The notes under the pieces were generated by a model. That model searched no databases. It saw nothing but the letters and a program-made list of their open reading frames with translations, and was not told the origin of the DNA. From Sulfopaludibacter sp963815475 (GTDB lineage Bacteria; Acidobacteriota; Terriglobia; Bryobacterales; Bryobacteraceae): a DNA stretch of 64,000 nucleotides. Shown here piece by piece: positions 24,966 through 33,548 of this stretch. Positions within the stretch are counted from its first letter, which is position 1. Every line of letters starts with the position of its first letter. Location of the stretch: the NCBI GenBank assembly GCA_963815475.1, contig CAWFHD010000003.1, positions 5,766,001 to 5,830,000 of the forward strand, given 5' to 3'. Made by a program: the position numbers and the translations under genes.

Positions 24966-27500
24966 TTGCGGCCCATACGCTGCATCAGACACATATCGGA
25001 CAAACCTAGCTTGATTTATTTGTTGCGATTTTCATTTGCGCTTCTGGTGCTACTCCAGATCTTTCAGGCCGCTGCTGCCATGCCCGCGCAAGCCGCTATG
25101 ACCGTGGTGGTGCTGGACTCGGCGAATCTCCCGGTTCCCGCCGCTCACGTGCAGGTCAAGTCGGGTGACGATGTCATTGCCGCTCGTGACACCGGCGAAG
25201 ACGGCCGCGCCGAATTCGCGGACGTGAAGCCGGGCACCTATGCCGTGTCGGCTTCCAAAGACGGTTTCGAAACCGCAAGCAGGAAAGACGTGGCGGTTGC
25301 CACCGATGCCCCGGCGACTGTGAGCCTGACGATGACTCCGGTGGCCCACACCGAAAAGCTGGAAGTCACGGGCACGGCGACCCCTGTGGAGCAGGGCGCC
25401 ACTACGGCCAACACCCTCTCAGCCGAAACCGCCAAGGAACTACCCGGCCGCCCGGCGACCGTTTCCGACGCTTTGCCCATGATCCCGGGAGTGGTTCGCA
25501 GGCCCGATGGCGGCCTGCAAATCTCCTCCGCCGGCGAGCATCGCTCGGCCATGATCGTCAATTCGGCGGACGTCACCGATCCGGCCACGGGGCAGTTCGG
25601 GCTCACCGTGCCCATCGACGTGGTGGACACTATGAACGTCTACCAGACGCCTTTTCTGGCCGAGTATGGCAAGTTCACCGCGGGCCTGGTCTCAGTGGAG
25701 ACGCGCCGCGGCGGCGAGAAGTGGAATTGGGAACTGAACGATCCGTTTCCCGAGTTCTACATTCGCAGTTGGCATCTGCGCGGCCTGCGTGACGCCACTC
25801 CGCGCATCAACGCAGACGGGCCGCTGATCCACAACAAGCTCTACATCTCGGAGGGAGTGGAGTTCGAAGTCCGCAAGGTGGAAATCTACACGCTGCCATT
25901 TCCCAACGATCAGAAGAAGCGCCAGGGCATCAACTCGTTCCTGCAGTTTGACTGGGTGGCATCGGCCAAGCATCTGGTGACCGCGACGGTGCACGCCGCG
26001 CCGCAGAAGTTGGAATACGTCGGCCTGGATTATTTCAATCCGCTCTCCACCACGCCGGATACGTCAACGCACAACTACACCGCGACGGTCTCCGACCACC
26101 TCACGATTTTCGGCGGCCTTCTAGACAACACGTTTTCGGCCACGCAGTTTGGCGCGCGAGTCTGGGGGAGCGGTCCGGAAGACCTGTTCCTGACGCCGTT
26201 CGGCAGGGAGGGGAGTTTCTTCGCCAATCAGACCCGCACGGCGAATCGCTTCGGATGGGCGCCCTCGTTCACACTGCCCGAGGTTCGCTGGTTCGGCAAC
26301 CACACCTTTAAGGTGGGCACATACTTGGCGCAGAGCGCCGTCCACGGGCAGATGAGCGAGCACCCCATCAGCATTGAAGATGCGTCGTTCCAAACCACGG
26401 AGCAAATCACCTTCTCACCCGGTCGTCCCTATCAGTTGCAGGATACCGAGTCGGCCTACTACTTGCAGGACCACTGGAACATCTACTCGCGCCTGGCGTT
26501 TGATTACGGTGTGCGCGTGGAATCGCAGGAGGTCTCGCAAAGTTATCGCGTGGCGCCGCGCGCCGGCTTTGCCTGGACGCCGTTCGAGCGGCTGGGCACC
26601 ACGTTTCGCGCGGGCTTCGGCTTCTTCTACGACCATGTTCCGCTCAACGTGTACGCCTTTAATCACTATCCCAAAGAGACGGTGACGTACTTCGATCCCA
26701 GTGGAAACATCACCGCCGGGCCGTACTTCTATGGGAACGCGCTGGGCGAAGTGGACGTGCGCATTCCGTTCGTATTCCGCAAACAGGGTCCGGGCAATTT
26801 TTCGCCGCAGACGGCCACCGGCAGCATACAAGTGGAGCAGCCGTTGACGCGGAGCGTGAAGGTGCGCGCGTCATACCTTCATAGCCAGTCGGCGGGCCTG
26901 GTGATTATGGATCAGACGCTCGACCCGGTGTCGCAGATCGGAGCCAACCAGCTCATCGGCTCCGGTGACGCGCGCTATCACCAGTTTGAACTGACCACGC
27001 GCGCGCGGTTCGGCGAGAAGCGCGAGCTCTTCTTCTCGTACATCCACAGCACGGCGCGTGGCGACCTGAACGATTTCAGCAATTACCTGGGCAGTTTCCC
27101 CACTCCCATTGTCCGGCCGAATCAATACGCCAATCTGCCGGGCGACTTGCCTGATCGATTTCTGGCATGGGGTGCGCTGCAATTGCCGCACAAGATTCGC
27201 GTGGCGCCGGTGTTCGAAGCGCGCAGCGGCTTCCCGTATTTCTCCACGGATGCCGCTCAGAACTACGTCGGCGTGCCCAACCAGAATCGCTATCCGCTCT
27301 ATCTGGCAGTGGATTCGCGGGTGTCGAAGGACTTCAAGGTCAATCCGAAATACTCTATCCGGCTGTCGGTGACGGGTTACAACCTAACCAACCATTTCAA
27401 TCCGGAAGCCTTCCACAGCAATGTCGCTGACCCGGCTTACGGAATCTTCTTCGGCGAGCGGCACCGCAGGTTCACCGCCGATTTTGATGTTCTGTTCTAG
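24966..27500 (+). CDS. TonB-dependent receptor with carboxypeptidase-regulatory domain
   Basis: 844 residues from TTG 24966; another TTG at 25011 directly before a signal peptide (LRFSFALLVLLQIFQAAAA) is an equally good start. A CarboxypepD_reg-like domain follows (MTVVVLDSANLPVPAAHV to LTMTP, about residues 44-135), then a plug (AKELPGRPATVSDALPMIPG and SAGEHRSAMIVNSADVTD) and a barrel ending RFTADFDVLF, with a terminal Phe as in outer-membrane proteins. It is a paralogue in layout, not close sequence, of the receptor at 8932. Ligand unknown. Confidence 0.88.
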   Translation: MRPIRCIRHISDKPSLIYLLRFSFALLVLLQIFQAAAAMPAQAAMTVVVLDSANLPVPAAHVQVKSGDDVIAARDTGEDGRAEFADVKPGTYAVSASKDGFETASRKDVAVATDAPATVSLTMTPVAHTEKLEVTGTATPVEQGATTANTLSAETAKELPGRPATVSDALPMIPGVVRRPDGGLQISSAGEHRSAMIVNSADVTDPATGQFGLTVPIDVVDTMNVYQTPFLAEYGKFTAGLVSVETRRGGEKWNWELNDPFPEFYIRSWHLRGLRDATPRINADGPLIHNKLYISEGVEFEVRKVEIYTLPFPNDQKKRQGINSFLQFDWVASAKHLVTATVHAAPQKLEYVGLDYFNPLSTTPDTSTHNYTATVSDHLTIFGGLLDNTFSATQFGARVWGSGPEDLFLTPFGREGSFFANQTRTANRFGWAPSFTLPEVRWFGNHTFKVGTYLAQSAVHGQMSEHPISIEDASFQTTEQITFSPGRPYQLQDTESAYYLQDHWNIYSRLAFDYGVRVESQEVSQSYRVAPRAGFAWTPFERLGTTFRAGFGFFYDHVPLNVYAFNHYPKETVTYFDPSGNITAGPYFYGNALGEVDVRIPFVFRKQGPGNFSPQTATGSIQVEQPLTRSVKVRASYLHSQSAGLVIMDQTLDPVSQIGANQLIGSGDARYHQFELTTRARFGEKRELFFSYIHSTARGDLNDFSNYLGSFPTPIVRPNQYANLPGDLPDRFLAWGALQLPHKIRVAPVFEARSGFPYFSTDAAQNYVGVPNQNRYPLYLAVDSRVSKDFKVNPKYSIRLSVTGYNLTNHFNPEAFHSNVADPAYGIFFGERHRRFTADFDVLF

Positions 27501-27541
27501 GGCGGTCTCCAACCTCGAACCGGTAAGCCGAATGCTGAGCG

Positions 27542-27964
27542 TTACTCGTGTTCTTGGCATCTTTGGGCCTTTGCGCGAGATGTTTTTTCCAATCCATTGA
27601 CCATACGAGTGATGCCGTCCTTGATCAACGATGCGTTGAAGTTGAGGAGCAAGCCAAGCCGCTTGTCGGCCAATCGCAGATAGGTCAGAAGTTGCTTTTT
27701 GTGAACCGGCGCAATGACCTCGACGGATCTAATCTCGACGATCACCTGGTCCTCGACAATCAGGTCAGCCCGGAAGCCAACGTCCATCCGAATCGTCCCA
27801 TAGACCACCGGGATGGGCTGCTGGCTCACCGTTCGAAGTCCACGCTGAGCAAGTTCATAGGCGAGCACGGTGTGGTAAACGGACTCCAGTAGTCCTGGTC
27901 CGAGCTCGGTGTGGATTCGAAACGCGGCGTCCACGATCTGTTTGGCAATGTCGTTCTCCGTCAT
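27542..27964 (-). CDS. GxxExxY family protein
   Basis: 140 residues carrying the family signature GPGLLESVY (about residues 22-30) and core strands VDVGFRADLIVEDQVIVEIR-like sequence with the acidic residues of a nuclease-like (PD-D/ExK-like) fold, followed by LLTYLRLADKRLGLLLNF. Function is unknown, although the fold suggests DNA or nucleotide handling. The final twelve residues (SRAKAQRCQEHE) are encoded by one arm of an inverted repeat whose other arm lies just upstream of the start codon. Such C-termini are common in this family. It lies convergent to the TonB receptor. Confidence 0.88.
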   Translation of the reverse strand: MTENDIAKQIVDAAFRIHTELGPGLLESVYHTVLAYELAQRGLRTVSQQPIPVVYGTIRMDVGFRADLIVEDQVIVEIRSVEVIAPVHKKQLLTYLRLADKRLGLLLNFNASLIKDGITRMVNGLEKTSRAKAQRCQEHE

Positions 27965-28010
27965 GGCAGCTTTCTATTGTCTCGCGCCAAGACGCCAGGA
28001 CGCCAAGAAC
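27550..28010. repeat. Imperfect inverted repeats bracketing the GxxExxY gene
   Basis: The 31 bp at 27550-27580, read in reverse, match the 31 bp at 27980-28010 at 25 positions; both begin tctcgcgc and end gccaagaac. They enclose the whole GxxExxY gene in a unit of about 461 bp, with the inner arm serving as the 3' end of the coding sequence. No target duplication is evident at the edges. The unit looks like a small cassette that spreads without its own transposase. Confidence 0.7.
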
Positions 28011-28092
28011 GCATCGCGCAGCCTCTAGCGCACAAATCCTGCCGCTACTTGACAGGTTTGGGAGAATAAAGGCAGCTCGGCAAGTTAAGGCT

Positions 28093-28620
28093 GTGTTCTT
28101 CCTCACCCGACCTACTCCCGCGCAGATCGGCGCCGCCCTTAAGGGCCAGCGCGACGCCGTGTTGTCATACAGCCTGGAGGGCGCCACGCGCGATTACGAT
28201 TGTGTGCAAGTGGGCTCCGGCGCCGCCGATTTTCATGCCGCGTGGCGCTTGCTGCAGAACTGGGAAATGATGGATCTCGGCTGGCTGCACGTGGTGGTGT
28301 CGGAGCCGGAAATCGCGATCGTGATTCGGCACTACGGCTTTTGGTCGGTCAATGTTTCGCGGATTCTCTATGTGAAGGAGACGGATTCCAGTTACACCGT
28401 TGCCTATGGCACGCTTCCCGAGCACGCCGAAAGCGGCGAAGAGCGCTTCAGTGTCACGCTGCGGAGCGATGGCTCGGTCTGGTATGAGATCGAAGCCTTC
28501 TCTCAGCCGGGACACTTTTTGGCCTTGCTCGGTTATCCGCTTGTGAGGCGGCTGCAGAAACGTTTCGCGCTCGATTCCCTGGAAAAGCTTAAGACAGCCC
28601 TGGCGCCAGTGCCCAGGTAA
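28093..28620 (+). CDS. DUF1990 family protein
   Basis: 175 residues from GTG 28093. It begins FFLTRPTPAQIGAAL and contains the family blocks DYDCVQVGSGAADFHAAW, LGWLHVVVSEPEIAIVIRHY, and VAYGTLPEHAESGEERFSV, ending with LLGYPLVRRLQKRF. The domain belongs to the START/SRPBCC-like or lipocalin-like beta-sandwich group and may bind a small hydrophobic ligand; no activity is known. It is monocistronic and its stop is 12 bp from the end of the opposing ADOP gene. Confidence 0.85.
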   Translation: MFFLTRPTPAQIGAALKGQRDAVLSYSLEGATRDYDCVQVGSGAADFHAAWRLLQNWEMMDLGWLHVVVSEPEIAIVIRHYGFWSVNVSRILYVKETDSSYTVAYGTLPEHAESGEERFSVTLRSDGSVWYEIEAFSQPGHFLALLGYPLVRRLQKRFALDSLEKLKTALAPVPR

Positions 28621-28632
28621 TAAGATCGGTCG

Positions 28633-31125
28633 CTACTCGTGACGCAGCGCCGTTACGGCGTCGATTCGCGTGGCTCGCAGGGCTGGGACCAGGCCCGCCA
28701 CCGAGGCCACCACGGCGATCAGCACAGCGGCGCCCACGATCACCCAAGGGTCGTGCGCCCGCACGCCGAAGAATTGCGACTCCACAAAGCGCGCAAGCAG
28801 GTAACTCAAGGGCAGCCCGAGCCCGATGCCGAGCGCGGCAAACGCTCCCACCTCGCGCATCACGAAGCGCAACAGGCTGGCGGGAATCGCGCCTAGCGCC
28901 AGGCGAATGCCGAACTCGCGCGTCCGCCGGGCCACGGAATACGAGATGGTTCCGTACAGTCCAATGGCCGCCAGCAAGGTTGCTAACACGCCAAATGCGA
29001 CGGCCAGTGTTGCCACCAGGCGGTCGGTATAGACCGAATCGTCGATCATCGTCTTCATGGAGGCCACGTGTTCGACCGGCACGTTCGGGTCCACCTCGCG
29101 GACCGCATTGCGGATGGCGGCCATCATCTGCCGATCGTCGATGCCGGTGCGCACGAAGAATGCAGACTGGCGCAGAAAATCGTCTCCACCCTGATCGTAG
29201 GGTGTGTAGAGGAAGCGCTCGGCCTTCTCGCGCACGGAGCCGTACTTGGAATCCTTGACCACACCAACGATTTCCATGTCCCAATCGTGCTCGCCGGTGA
29301 CAATATGGCGGCCCACCGGGTTCTCGGCGCCGAAGAAGAAGCGCGCGAAGGTCTGGTTCAGGATCGCCGTCCGGCGCCCCTTCTCGTCGTCTTGCGCGGT
29401 GAACTCTCGGCCCGCCAGCAGCGGGATGCCCAAGGTTCGGAAGTAGCCGGGGCCCACCGCATTCTGGCCGCACGACACATATTCCTCGGACGCGTTTTTC
29501 GTGCCCGGAGCTTTCACACCATTGCCCCATCCAAAGCCTCCGAAGGGCGGCATGGTGGCTCGTGCCGCTGCGCGTGCTCCAGGCAATCCGCTCAGCGTGT
29601 CCTGCAGATTGCGGAAAAAGAGGCGGGCCTGGGTTTGCGTGTAGCCGCTCAGGCTCGGATCGATGGTGAACGTGATGAGGCGGTCGGGCTGAAACCCGGG
29701 GTCGTTGTGCAATAGGTTGACGAGGCTCCGTGTGAACAGGCCTGCGCCGATGGTGAGCAGCAGCGACAGGCAGATTTGTGCCACCACCAGCGCCTGGCGC
29801 ATGCGGGCTTGTGAACCCGAGGCGCTCATGCCTCCGCTCTGTTCCTTTAGCGCCAGAGCTACGGGAGCGCGCGCCGATTGCAGCGCGGGAATCAAGCCGA
29901 AGAGCAGTCCGGTGAGCAGCGAGAGCGCGAGGCTGTATGCCAGCAGACGCCAATCCAATTGCGCCTCCAGCCAGCCTCCGGCCGTGTCGGCGGGAAGCAG
30001 GCTCAGCAGACCGCGTGTCAGCGCGCCTGAAAATGCGAGCCCCACCAGGCCGCCGGCGGTCGATAGCACCAGACTCTCCACCAGGAGTTGGCGCGCCAGT
30101 TGCCATGCTGTGGCGCCCATCGCAAGCCTCACCGCGATCTCGCGGCGCCTTGCCGTAGCGCGCGCGATCAGCAGGTTCGCCACATTGGCGCACGCCATCA
30201 GCAGCACCAATCCCACCATCACCATCAGGACCAGCAGCGGCGTCTGCCAGCGCTCGCGCATGCCGTTGAGTCCCTGCGCGGCCGGGTGGAGGAATAATGG
30301 GCGCGCCAGGATGGTTTTCCGTTCATTCTCACCGGCGTTTTGCATCTTCGGCAACTCTTCCCGCAGAATACCGCTGAAAATGGGCTGCATCATGGCGGAC
30401 GCTCGCTCGATTGTGACACCCGGTTTCAGCCTGCCGAGCAAGCTGAGCCAGTTGGACCCCACGTCCTCCGTGCGCAGCCAGGAAGGCGCCAGCATTTTGG
30501 TCATGGAAAGCGGCGCGAAGCAATCGGGTGTCTGGCCGGCATTGAGGCTGCGAAAGCCGCGCGGGGCCACGCCCACGATCAGCACCGGTTGGGCATTCAG
30601 CAGAATGCGCGTGCTGAGCACGGCAGGATCGGCGTCCAGGTGGCTGGTCCAGTAAGAGTAGCTGAGCACGACCACAGGGTCCTGCCCCGGCACACCATCG
30701 TCGGACGGCAGAAGCAGACGGCCTAGCACCGGCCGGACGCCTAGCACCTCGAAGAAATTACCGCTGACGGCCTCCGCCAACGCACCCAGCGCAGTGCCGT
30801 GGTAGGCCAGTGTAGCGGGAAAGGCGGCGCGTGCCACCAGGCCGCTGAGCGATTGGTTGCGATCCCGCAGGTCCTTGTAGAGCGGATAGGAGAAGACGCT
30901 GCGGCCATTGTCCTTGCGGGTATTGCCGAAATCGTGATTATCGGATTCCACCAGGACCAGCGATGCGGGATCGGGAACCGGCAGTGAGCGGAGGACCACC
31001 TGGAAGAGCAGGGAAAAGATGGCGGTGTTGGCGCCGATGCCCAGCGCTAACGACAAAACGGCGATCGCCGCGAAACCGGGCGATCGCCGAAGGGTCTTGA
31101 GGGCGAAAAGGAAATCGTTCCACAT
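28633..31125 (-). CDS. ADOP-type (MacB/FtsX-like) ABC permease
   Basis: About 830 residues from the ATG at 31125 (MWNDFLFALKTLRRSPGF). The protein has two MacB-type periplasmic domains and eight predicted transmembrane segments in two sets of four: an N-terminal span in AAIAVLSLALGIGANTAIF, three spans at about 300-430, a second N-terminal-like span, and three more at the C-terminus. This two-copy layout is the acidobacterial duplicated orphan permease family (TIGR03434-like), which lacks an adjacent ATPase gene, as is the case here. Related MacB systems export peptides, lipoproteins or drugs with an ATPase encoded elsewhere. An upstream in-frame ATG at 31164 is less likely. Confidence 0.9.
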   Translation of the reverse strand: MWNDFLFALKTLRRSPGFAAIAVLSLALGIGANTAIFSLLFQVVLRSLPVPDPASLVLVESDNHDFGNTRKDNGRSVFSYPLYKDLRDRNQSLSGLVARAAFPATLAYHGTALGALAEAVSGNFFEVLGVRPVLGRLLLPSDDGVPGQDPVVVLSYSYWTSHLDADPAVLSTRILLNAQPVLIVGVAPRGFRSLNAGQTPDCFAPLSMTKMLAPSWLRTEDVGSNWLSLLGRLKPGVTIERASAMMQPIFSGILREELPKMQNAGENERKTILARPLFLHPAAQGLNGMRERWQTPLLVLMVMVGLVLLMACANVANLLIARATARRREIAVRLAMGATAWQLARQLLVESLVLSTAGGLVGLAFSGALTRGLLSLLPADTAGGWLEAQLDWRLLAYSLALSLLTGLLFGLIPALQSARAPVALALKEQSGGMSASGSQARMRQALVVAQICLSLLLTIGAGLFTRSLVNLLHNDPGFQPDRLITFTIDPSLSGYTQTQARLFFRNLQDTLSGLPGARAAARATMPPFGGFGWGNGVKAPGTKNASEEYVSCGQNAVGPGYFRTLGIPLLAGREFTAQDDEKGRRTAILNQTFARFFFGAENPVGRHIVTGEHDWDMEIVGVVKDSKYGSVREKAERFLYTPYDQGGDDFLRQSAFFVRTGIDDRQMMAAIRNAVREVDPNVPVEHVASMKTMIDDSVYTDRLVATLAVAFGVLATLLAAIGLYGTISYSVARRTREFGIRLALGAIPASLLRFVMREVGAFAALGIGLGLPLSYLLARFVESQFFGVRAHDPWVIVGAAVLIAVVASVAGLVPALRATRIDAVTALRHE

Positions 31126-31204
31126 CCTGTGAGGCAGGATGGCACCCCGGCGGACTGTTTGCAAGCCGCCGGAGTGTCGAAGAACGGAGTCCCTACAGGC
31201 TGAC

Positions 31205-32977
31205 TTACTGCACGTTGACCGTCGCGGTGGCGGGGGAGGAGAACGCCCCCACGGTCGCGACGATCGGCTGATCGCCCGTGGTCAAGCCCGCGGGCACGGT
31301 GACGTTGAACTGATAGAGGCCGGAGCCCACCAGTCCTCCATACACCACCGTTGCCGTCTTGCCGCCAATGGTGACGGCGGGCATGGTGGCGACGGTGGCG
31401 GCCGTGGTGACCACTGCGCCATTGGTGACCCCGGGAGTGGTGGTCCCGAAGCCTGTGCCATAGATGGCGATGGTCTCACCCGCAGCGGCCGGCGTGCTGA
31501 GTCCCGTATATAAGGTGGTAGCGCCCACGATGCCGCCGTTGGCATGCAGCGCCGCGACCGACTTGCCATCTTTCAATGGGAAGAAGGCCGGCGAGTAGGC
31601 GTTCATGGTGGTGCTGACCGTTGCGCTTACCAGGCCGCTGCTGGTCACCACGACGTTGACTGGACCGCTGGCAGTATCCACCGGCGTCAGCACGTCGATC
31701 TGCTTAGGACTGACGTAAAACACAAAAGCCGGTTTGGAATTGACCGTGACGCTGACACCGCCCAGCGAGGTCGGTAGGGTCGTGCCGGTAATGTCAGTGG
31801 TGGCCAGGCTGCGCGTGATGGGCGCCAGATTTGCGCCATAGATGCTGATGAGCGTATTGGATGCGATGCCACCCGCCGGGCCGGCTGCGTTGATCACTGC
31901 GTTGGCGGAAATCACGGGGGTTGCCTGGATGCTGCCGAGCACGCCGTGGTTTTGATTCGCGCCGCCGGCATCGAAGTAGATGGCATTCGCGTCGCCGCCC
32001 GACCCGCCGTTACCCAGAATCAGCGCCCACAGGCCGGGAATGGTAATGGTGTTGCCGTTCTCGTCGGCCAGCGCGCCGAGCGCCTTGCCGCTGGTGGGAT
32101 CGAAGGCGTTGATGGTGCCGTCGCCGAAGTTACCCACGAGGACATCGCCCGCGAAAGCTCCGAAGGTGGCGGGGGCAATGGCGATACCCCAAGGCGCGTT
32201 GAGCGGGCCGCCGGTGGCGAGGTGCTGCACCAGGTTGCCATTGAGGTCGAAGATGGAGACGGCGCCGAGTCCCGCGCCATTCACCCAGCCGGTCTTGGCG
32301 GTGTTCTGCTTGGCCCACGTGACGTATAGCTTGCCGCCGAGCAGCCAGATGTTGAACGGTCCGTAGCCCGCGGGCACGGCGGCGTCGGCGAACGTCCCGG
32401 TGGGAGTCACTGGCTTGAAGTTAGTGTCGTAGACTTCGATGGCCCCGCTGTGGAAGTTGGCGGCGAAGATTTGCGGCGCGGCGTTCGTGGTGGTCGCGCT
32501 GATCGCCATGCCATAGTAGACAGCGCCCGACGTCGAGTTATTGACCATGATGAACGACTTGGTGGCGTCGACGGCCGACGACCAGGCGGAAATGGTGCCA
32601 TCCGCCGTGACGAACAGGAAGTTCGGAACTTTACCCTGCACCAGGAAGCCGCCGGTGGAGTTGTTTACGCCGCCGGTGACAACGCCGTTAGCGGAGTTGG
32701 CGCCGGGGATCGCCGGCTTGGTGGCGGCGTTGGGAGCGCCATTACTCGTGTATAGCGTCGATAAACCGGTGCCGGCGTCACTTACCCAGAACGGGCTGGC
32801 CGAGGAGGTGTAGATACCCCAGGGATTCACGAGATTGGGGTCTACGAAATCGGCGATCCCAGGTTGGTCGGCGACCAGGTTGTGCACCACATAGGCATTG
32901 CCTGGAGGCGTGGCGCCCCAGATGAGCGGCGCGGTCATCAACAGGAGCCCCGTCTTTACTAAATTGAACGTTCGCAT
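31205..32977 (-). CDS. Exported TIGR03118-like protein with C-terminal TIGR03437 domain
   Basis: 590 residues with a signal peptide (VKTGLLLMTAPLIWGA). The first 370 residues form a beta-propeller-like repeat region (NPWGIYTSSASPFWVSD, PWGIAIAPATFG, VGNFGDGTINAFDP) resembling TIGR03118. The C-terminal 220 residues match the Solibacter surface domain TIGR03437 (INAAGPAGGIASNTLISIYG, FVFYVSPKQIDVLTP, YGTGFGTTTPG, YQFNVTVPAGL), often the last part of exported acidobacterial proteins. It is probably cell-surface or secreted. Ligand unknown. It is transcribed in the same direction as the ADOP gene, 79 bp upstream of it. Confidence 0.88.
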   Translation of the reverse strand: MRTFNLVKTGLLLMTAPLIWGATPPGNAYVVHNLVADQPGIADFVDPNLVNPWGIYTSSASPFWVSDAGTGLSTLYTSNGAPNAATKPAIPGANSANGVVTGGVNNSTGGFLVQGKVPNFLFVTADGTISAWSSAVDATKSFIMVNNSTSGAVYYGMAISATTTNAAPQIFAANFHSGAIEVYDTNFKPVTPTGTFADAAVPAGYGPFNIWLLGGKLYVTWAKQNTAKTGWVNGAGLGAVSIFDLNGNLVQHLATGGPLNAPWGIAIAPATFGAFAGDVLVGNFGDGTINAFDPTSGKALGALADENGNTITIPGLWALILGNGGSGGDANAIYFDAGGANQNHGVLGSIQATPVISANAVINAAGPAGGIASNTLISIYGANLAPITRSLATTDITGTTLPTSLGGVSVTVNSKPAFVFYVSPKQIDVLTPVDTASGPVNVVVTSSGLVSATVSTTMNAYSPAFFPLKDGKSVAALHANGGIVGATTLYTGLSTPAAAGETIAIYGTGFGTTTPGVTNGAVVTTAATVATMPAVTIGGKTATVVYGGLVGSGLYQFNVTVPAGLTTGDQPIVATVGAFSSPATATVNVQ

Positions 32978-33075
32978 TTACTTGTAAACCCTCCATTCCC
33001 CTTGATTGGTCGTACAGAAGTATAACCCTGAGAGTGAGTTTCGAAACGTAAAAAGGAATGCCGCCGCAGGCCCGG

Positions 33076-33081
33076 TATAAT
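33076..33081 (+). promoter_or_regulatory. Consensus -10 hexamer immediately before a start codon
   Basis: TATAAT ends eight bases before an ATG at 33089, so transcription would start at or next to that codon. An earlier in-frame ATG at 33080 lies inside the -10 box and cannot be in a transcript made from it. No clear -35 box is seen. Confidence 0.45.
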
Positions 33082-33088
33082 GAGATTT

Positions 33089-33520
33089 ATGTTCTTTCGC
33101 CGCGAGCGCCCCAAGAATCCGACCTTCTCTGAACGCCTGGAAAACCTCCGAAAGGCCGGGTTCACCGTTACCCCGGCATCGGCCGGCGCCGTGCGTGTGT
33201 CGCGCGGCGATTGCGCCATCGACATGAAAGACGATGGCGGCGCAGTCCGCGCCAGCAGCCGGTCGGGCATTCTGCTCTGCGGCGAAATTGCCTGGCTGGT
33301 GGATGGCGGTTTCCAAAAGTTCTTCCGCACGCAGGATGGCAGGCAGAAGCCGGCCCTGGCGGAGGAATTGAAGGCGCTGCACGATTTCGAAGAAGACCTG
33401 AAGGAAGGCCTGGGGCAGGAGAGTTACTACAACGAATCGCTGGGGACGGTCTCCACCTATTACTTGTACGATCGAGTACAGGATCGGGATCGTGGAGTGC
33501 CGAAGCGAGTCTGGGAGTAG
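33089..33520 (+). CDS. Small conserved-looking protein of unknown function
   Basis: About 143 residues, not recognised. Start chosen at ATG 33089 because a consensus -10 overlaps the earlier ATG at 33080. It begins with a basic patch (FFRRERPKNPTFSERLENLR), has a central beta-rich stretch with SAGAVRVSRGDCAID and ILLCGEIAWLVDGGFQKFF, then a charged helix (LAEELKALHDFEEDLKEGL) and a Tyr-rich end (ESYYNESLGTVSTYYLYDR). No signal peptide or membrane span. It looks like a cytosolic single-domain protein; it is convergent with the Gln-rich membrane protein gene 28 bp away. Confidence 0.75.
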   Translation: MFFRRERPKNPTFSERLENLRKAGFTVTPASAGAVRVSRGDCAIDMKDDGGAVRASSRSGILLCGEIAWLVDGGFQKFFRTQDGRQKPALAEELKALHDFEEDLKEGLGQESYYNESLGTVSTYYLYDRVQDRDRGVPKRVWE

Positions 33521-33548
33521 GGCTCGGGTCCTGGTCGGCCAAGACGGA

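Noticed and set aside
28050..28092. TTGACA near 28049 as a -35 box for the DUF1990 gene
   Set aside because: The only AT-rich hexamer that follows is ten bases on, too close for a sigma-70 promoter.
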